Shown piece by piece: positions 62,596 through 64,000 of a DNA stretch of 64,000 bases (its first letter is position 1; every line of letters starts with the position of its first letter). The stretch is from J027 sp034437655. GTDB lineage: Bacteria; Chloroflexota; Anaerolineae; Aggregatilineales; J027. A program made the position numbers and the translations under genes. Location of the stretch: the NCBI GenBank assembly GCA_034437655.1, contig DAOTTU010000055.1:31007-95006 (forward strand), in the 5' to 3' direction. Under the pieces are notes generated by a model that was not told where the DNA came from, ran no database searches, and saw only the letters and a list, made by a program, of their open reading frames with translations.

Positions 62596-64000
62596 TTAGT
62601 CGCTGAAAACGGTCAGGAAACGTTGCATCAGTTCTAAAGCCGTCAGATTTAAGCGATTCACACCAAAGTTCAAGCTGGGGGCGCTAAAGTCAGTCGGCCC
62701 GGCTGGTGCTGCCATATCAACGTTCTGTCTGACTGGCGCAACGGTCTGGAGCGTGTTCCAGAGCGGCACATCAATGTCTGGGTGAGCAGGATGGGCCGTC
62801 GCGGTTTCGAAGATGATTTCGTTATAGACCTGTAAGGCGCGGGCACTGATGTTGCCGCCTGGTGGTACCAGCATCAAGATCGGCACGGTACCATTATTCA
62901 GCGCCGTATCCACCACACGTTCCAGATTCGCACGGAAGACATCTGGCGCAACACTCGTAACAGAGCCAGACGTAAAATTGACAAAGATCACAACAGGTTG
63001 CTTGACACGTAATTCACAGTCAAGCGGTGTTTCACCGGCATTGCACCGGGCATCATTCGCAACCGCAGCCGGGTCAAACAGCGTTTCGATTGTCCAATCC
63101 GGATTCGCTGCAATCAACTGGACGTTGAAGTTGTAGCTGTCAATGACCGTCTGTAAGGCCGCTTGTTCGGCAAGGTTGTAATTGCCGTTTGCGATAGGCG
63201 TGATGAACTGCTCCTGGCTGATAAGCGTGTTGCCGACAATGGCAAAGTTATTCGGACCACCCGGTGCCACAGGCAATAGCCCAAACCCGTTGCGCAGTGG
63301 TTGTTCAAGTGCGACGAGGTCGGGCAATTCGGGGACTGTCTGTGGATCGAACCCGGCCACCTCGGTCGGTTGTGCGGCTGGAATTGCTTCAGCAGTCACT
63401 TCAAACGCGGCACTATTCGTGCCACCACGTCCGTCGTTGACCTCTACTGTTACTGTTGCGACACCCTCGGCAATACCCGTTAAGGTCACTATTCCAGCAG
63501 GATCAATACTGGCGGTTGCAACGTTCGGATTATTTGATGTTGCGCTGAACGTTAGTGCGTCACCGTCAGGGTCTGTGGCATTGACCGTTGTCGTCACCGT
63601 CTGGTTAACCGAAACCTTTTGCGGCGCAATTAGTGCGATGCTCGGCGCTTGATTCGCCGCTTCGACCGTCACCTGGAACGCCGCGCTATTCATGCCACCT
63701 CGACCATCATTCACCTCAACCGTGACTGTAGCCGTGCCCGGTCCAGCACCTGTCACCGTCACTACACCCGCGGCATCAGCGCTGGCCGTGGCGATGTTGG
63801 GCGTGTCCGATGTCGCAGTGACCATCAGCGTGTCACCATCGGGGTCGTTGGCTTGCGTCTGCACCGTGATGCTTTGTCCAGCCACGACAGTCTGCGGCGC
63901 TATCGGTGCGATGCTCGGAGCCTGATTCGCCGCTTCGACCGTCACCTGGAACGCGGCACTATTTGTGCCACCTCGACCATCAGTCACCTCGACCGTGACT
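62596..64000 (-). CDS. repeat-rich secreted protein with SGNH-like C-terminus, 5' end missing
   Basis: The frame is open to the right window edge, so only the C-terminal 467 residues or so are seen. Near the edge there are two full copies and part of a third of a 91-residue Ig/cadherin-like repeat (NQAPSIAPIAPQ, DPDGDTL, VNDGRGG), probably binding Ca2+ through the DPDGD loops. The last 210 residues look like an SGNH/GDSL domain as found in other Chloroflexota proteins (FRANLERVVDTALNNGTVPILMLV), but the expected GTND and DGxH blocks read NFTSG and GVNRLN, so it may be catalytically dead. Large extracellular adhesion-type protein is the best guess. Confidence 0.72.
   Translation of the reverse strand, partial: VTVEVTDGRGGTNSAAFQVTVEAANQAPSIAPIAPQTVVAGQSITVQTQANDPDGDTLMVTATSDTPNIATASADAAGVVTVTGAGPGTATVTVEVNDGRGGMNSAAFQVTVEAANQAPSIALIAPQKVSVNQTVTTTVNATDPDGDALTFSATSNNPNVATASIDPAGIVTLTGIAEGVATVTVEVNDGRGGTNSAAFEVTAEAIPAAQPTEVAGFDPQTVPELPDLVALEQPLRNGFGLLPVAPGGPNNFAIVGNTLISQEQFITPIANGNYNLAEQAALQTVIDSYNFNVQLIAANPDWTIETLFDPAAVANDARCNAGETPLDCELRVKQPVVIFVNFTSGSVTSVAPDVFRANLERVVDTALNNGTVPILMLVPPGGNISARALQVYNEIIFETATAHPAHPDIDVPLWNTLQTVAPVRQNVDMAAPAGPTDFSAPSLNFGVNRLNLTALELMQRFLTVFSD
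63651..63933 (-). repeat. 273-base tandem repeat in the secreted protein gene
   Basis: The stretch beginning GATTCGCCGC recurs at 63651 and 63924, exactly 273 bases (91 codons) apart, with nearly identical flanking sequence on both sides. Confidence 0.8.

Noticed and set aside
63390..64000. Tandem repeats at the right edge considered as a mobile-element end or CRISPR
   Set aside because: They are 91-codon in-frame protein repeats.
1..64000. tRNA, rRNA, transposase, integrase or prophage genes
   Set aside because: Looked for typical T-loop sequences in all intergenic gaps and for family motifs in all long frames; none seen.

Overview
The window is a gene-dense stretch of a bacterial chromosome with moderate G+C, no rRNA or tRNA gene that I can see, no CRISPR array, no transposase and no phage module. 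The gene content points to Chloroflexota, probably an Anaerolineae-type lineage. The main pointers are the phosphatase/DUF3090/SCO1664-like trio (otherwise best known from Actinobacteria), paired Tat-exported DUF1800 and DUF1501 proteins, several eukaryote-like Ser/Thr kinases with TPR or FHA partners, DUF4013, DUF4126 and DUF2085 membrane proteins, and amylosucrase beside a sugar ABC transporter. This assignment is inference from families, not from a marker gene.

Layout. 1-4936: 3' part of an amidohydrolase, then a MacB/LolD-like ABC pair with a very large double-FtsX permease. 5201-10344: DUF1800/DUF1501 pair, xseB, DUF2085, DUF4126, UspA. 10362-13275: an SDR dehydrogenase diverging from the histidine phosphatase - DUF3090 - SCO1664-like operon. 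13430-17338: MoxR - DUF58 - DUF4129 operon. 17421-20238: a tyrosine autokinase of the polysaccharide type and a ZIP metal transporter. 20235-26857 (minus): a likely operon lon - response regulator - PHP/AlbA_2 fusion - GT39-like membrane glycosyltransferase, divergent from a DUF151 bifunctional nuclease. 27709-35634 (minus): amylosucrase, sugar-binding protein, two permeases, a secreted protein and a PHP phosphoesterase. 35774-37246: CpaF-type secretion ATPase. 37818-40689: glnA and amt, preceded by an AT-rich leader with several inverted repeats. 40784-45031: SDR, Ser/Thr kinase with four C-terminal membrane spans, Hsp20, DUF4013 and a DUF6391-like protein. 45260-49050: cyclophilin, M16 peptidase, membrane-anchored AAA ATPase, small unknown protein. 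49053-60852: a signalling and proteolysis locus with Clp ATPase - TPR kinase - FHA protein on the minus strand, back to back with a receptor-like Ser/Thr kinase and a GAF/PAS histidine kinase on the plus strand. 60868-64000: a small unknown, xseA, and the 3' part of a repeat-rich secreted protein.

How the parts fit. Nitrogen assimilation (glnA-amt), sucrose or glucan metabolism (amylosucrase plus ABC importer, without its own ATPase) and protein quality control (Lon, Clp, Hsp20) are ordinary modules. The most unusual parts are (i) the divergent Clp/TPR-kinase/FHA versus receptor-kinase/histidine-kinase locus, whose TPR array has a three-TPR higher-order period and whose receptor kinase carries a triplicated outer domain, (ii) the phosphatase/DUF3090/kinase-fold trio, (iii) the PHP-AlbA_2 fusion in an operon with Lon and a lone receiver domain, and (iv) the structured glnA leader. 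All functional links are inferred from sequence reading and neighbourhood; no database search was run.
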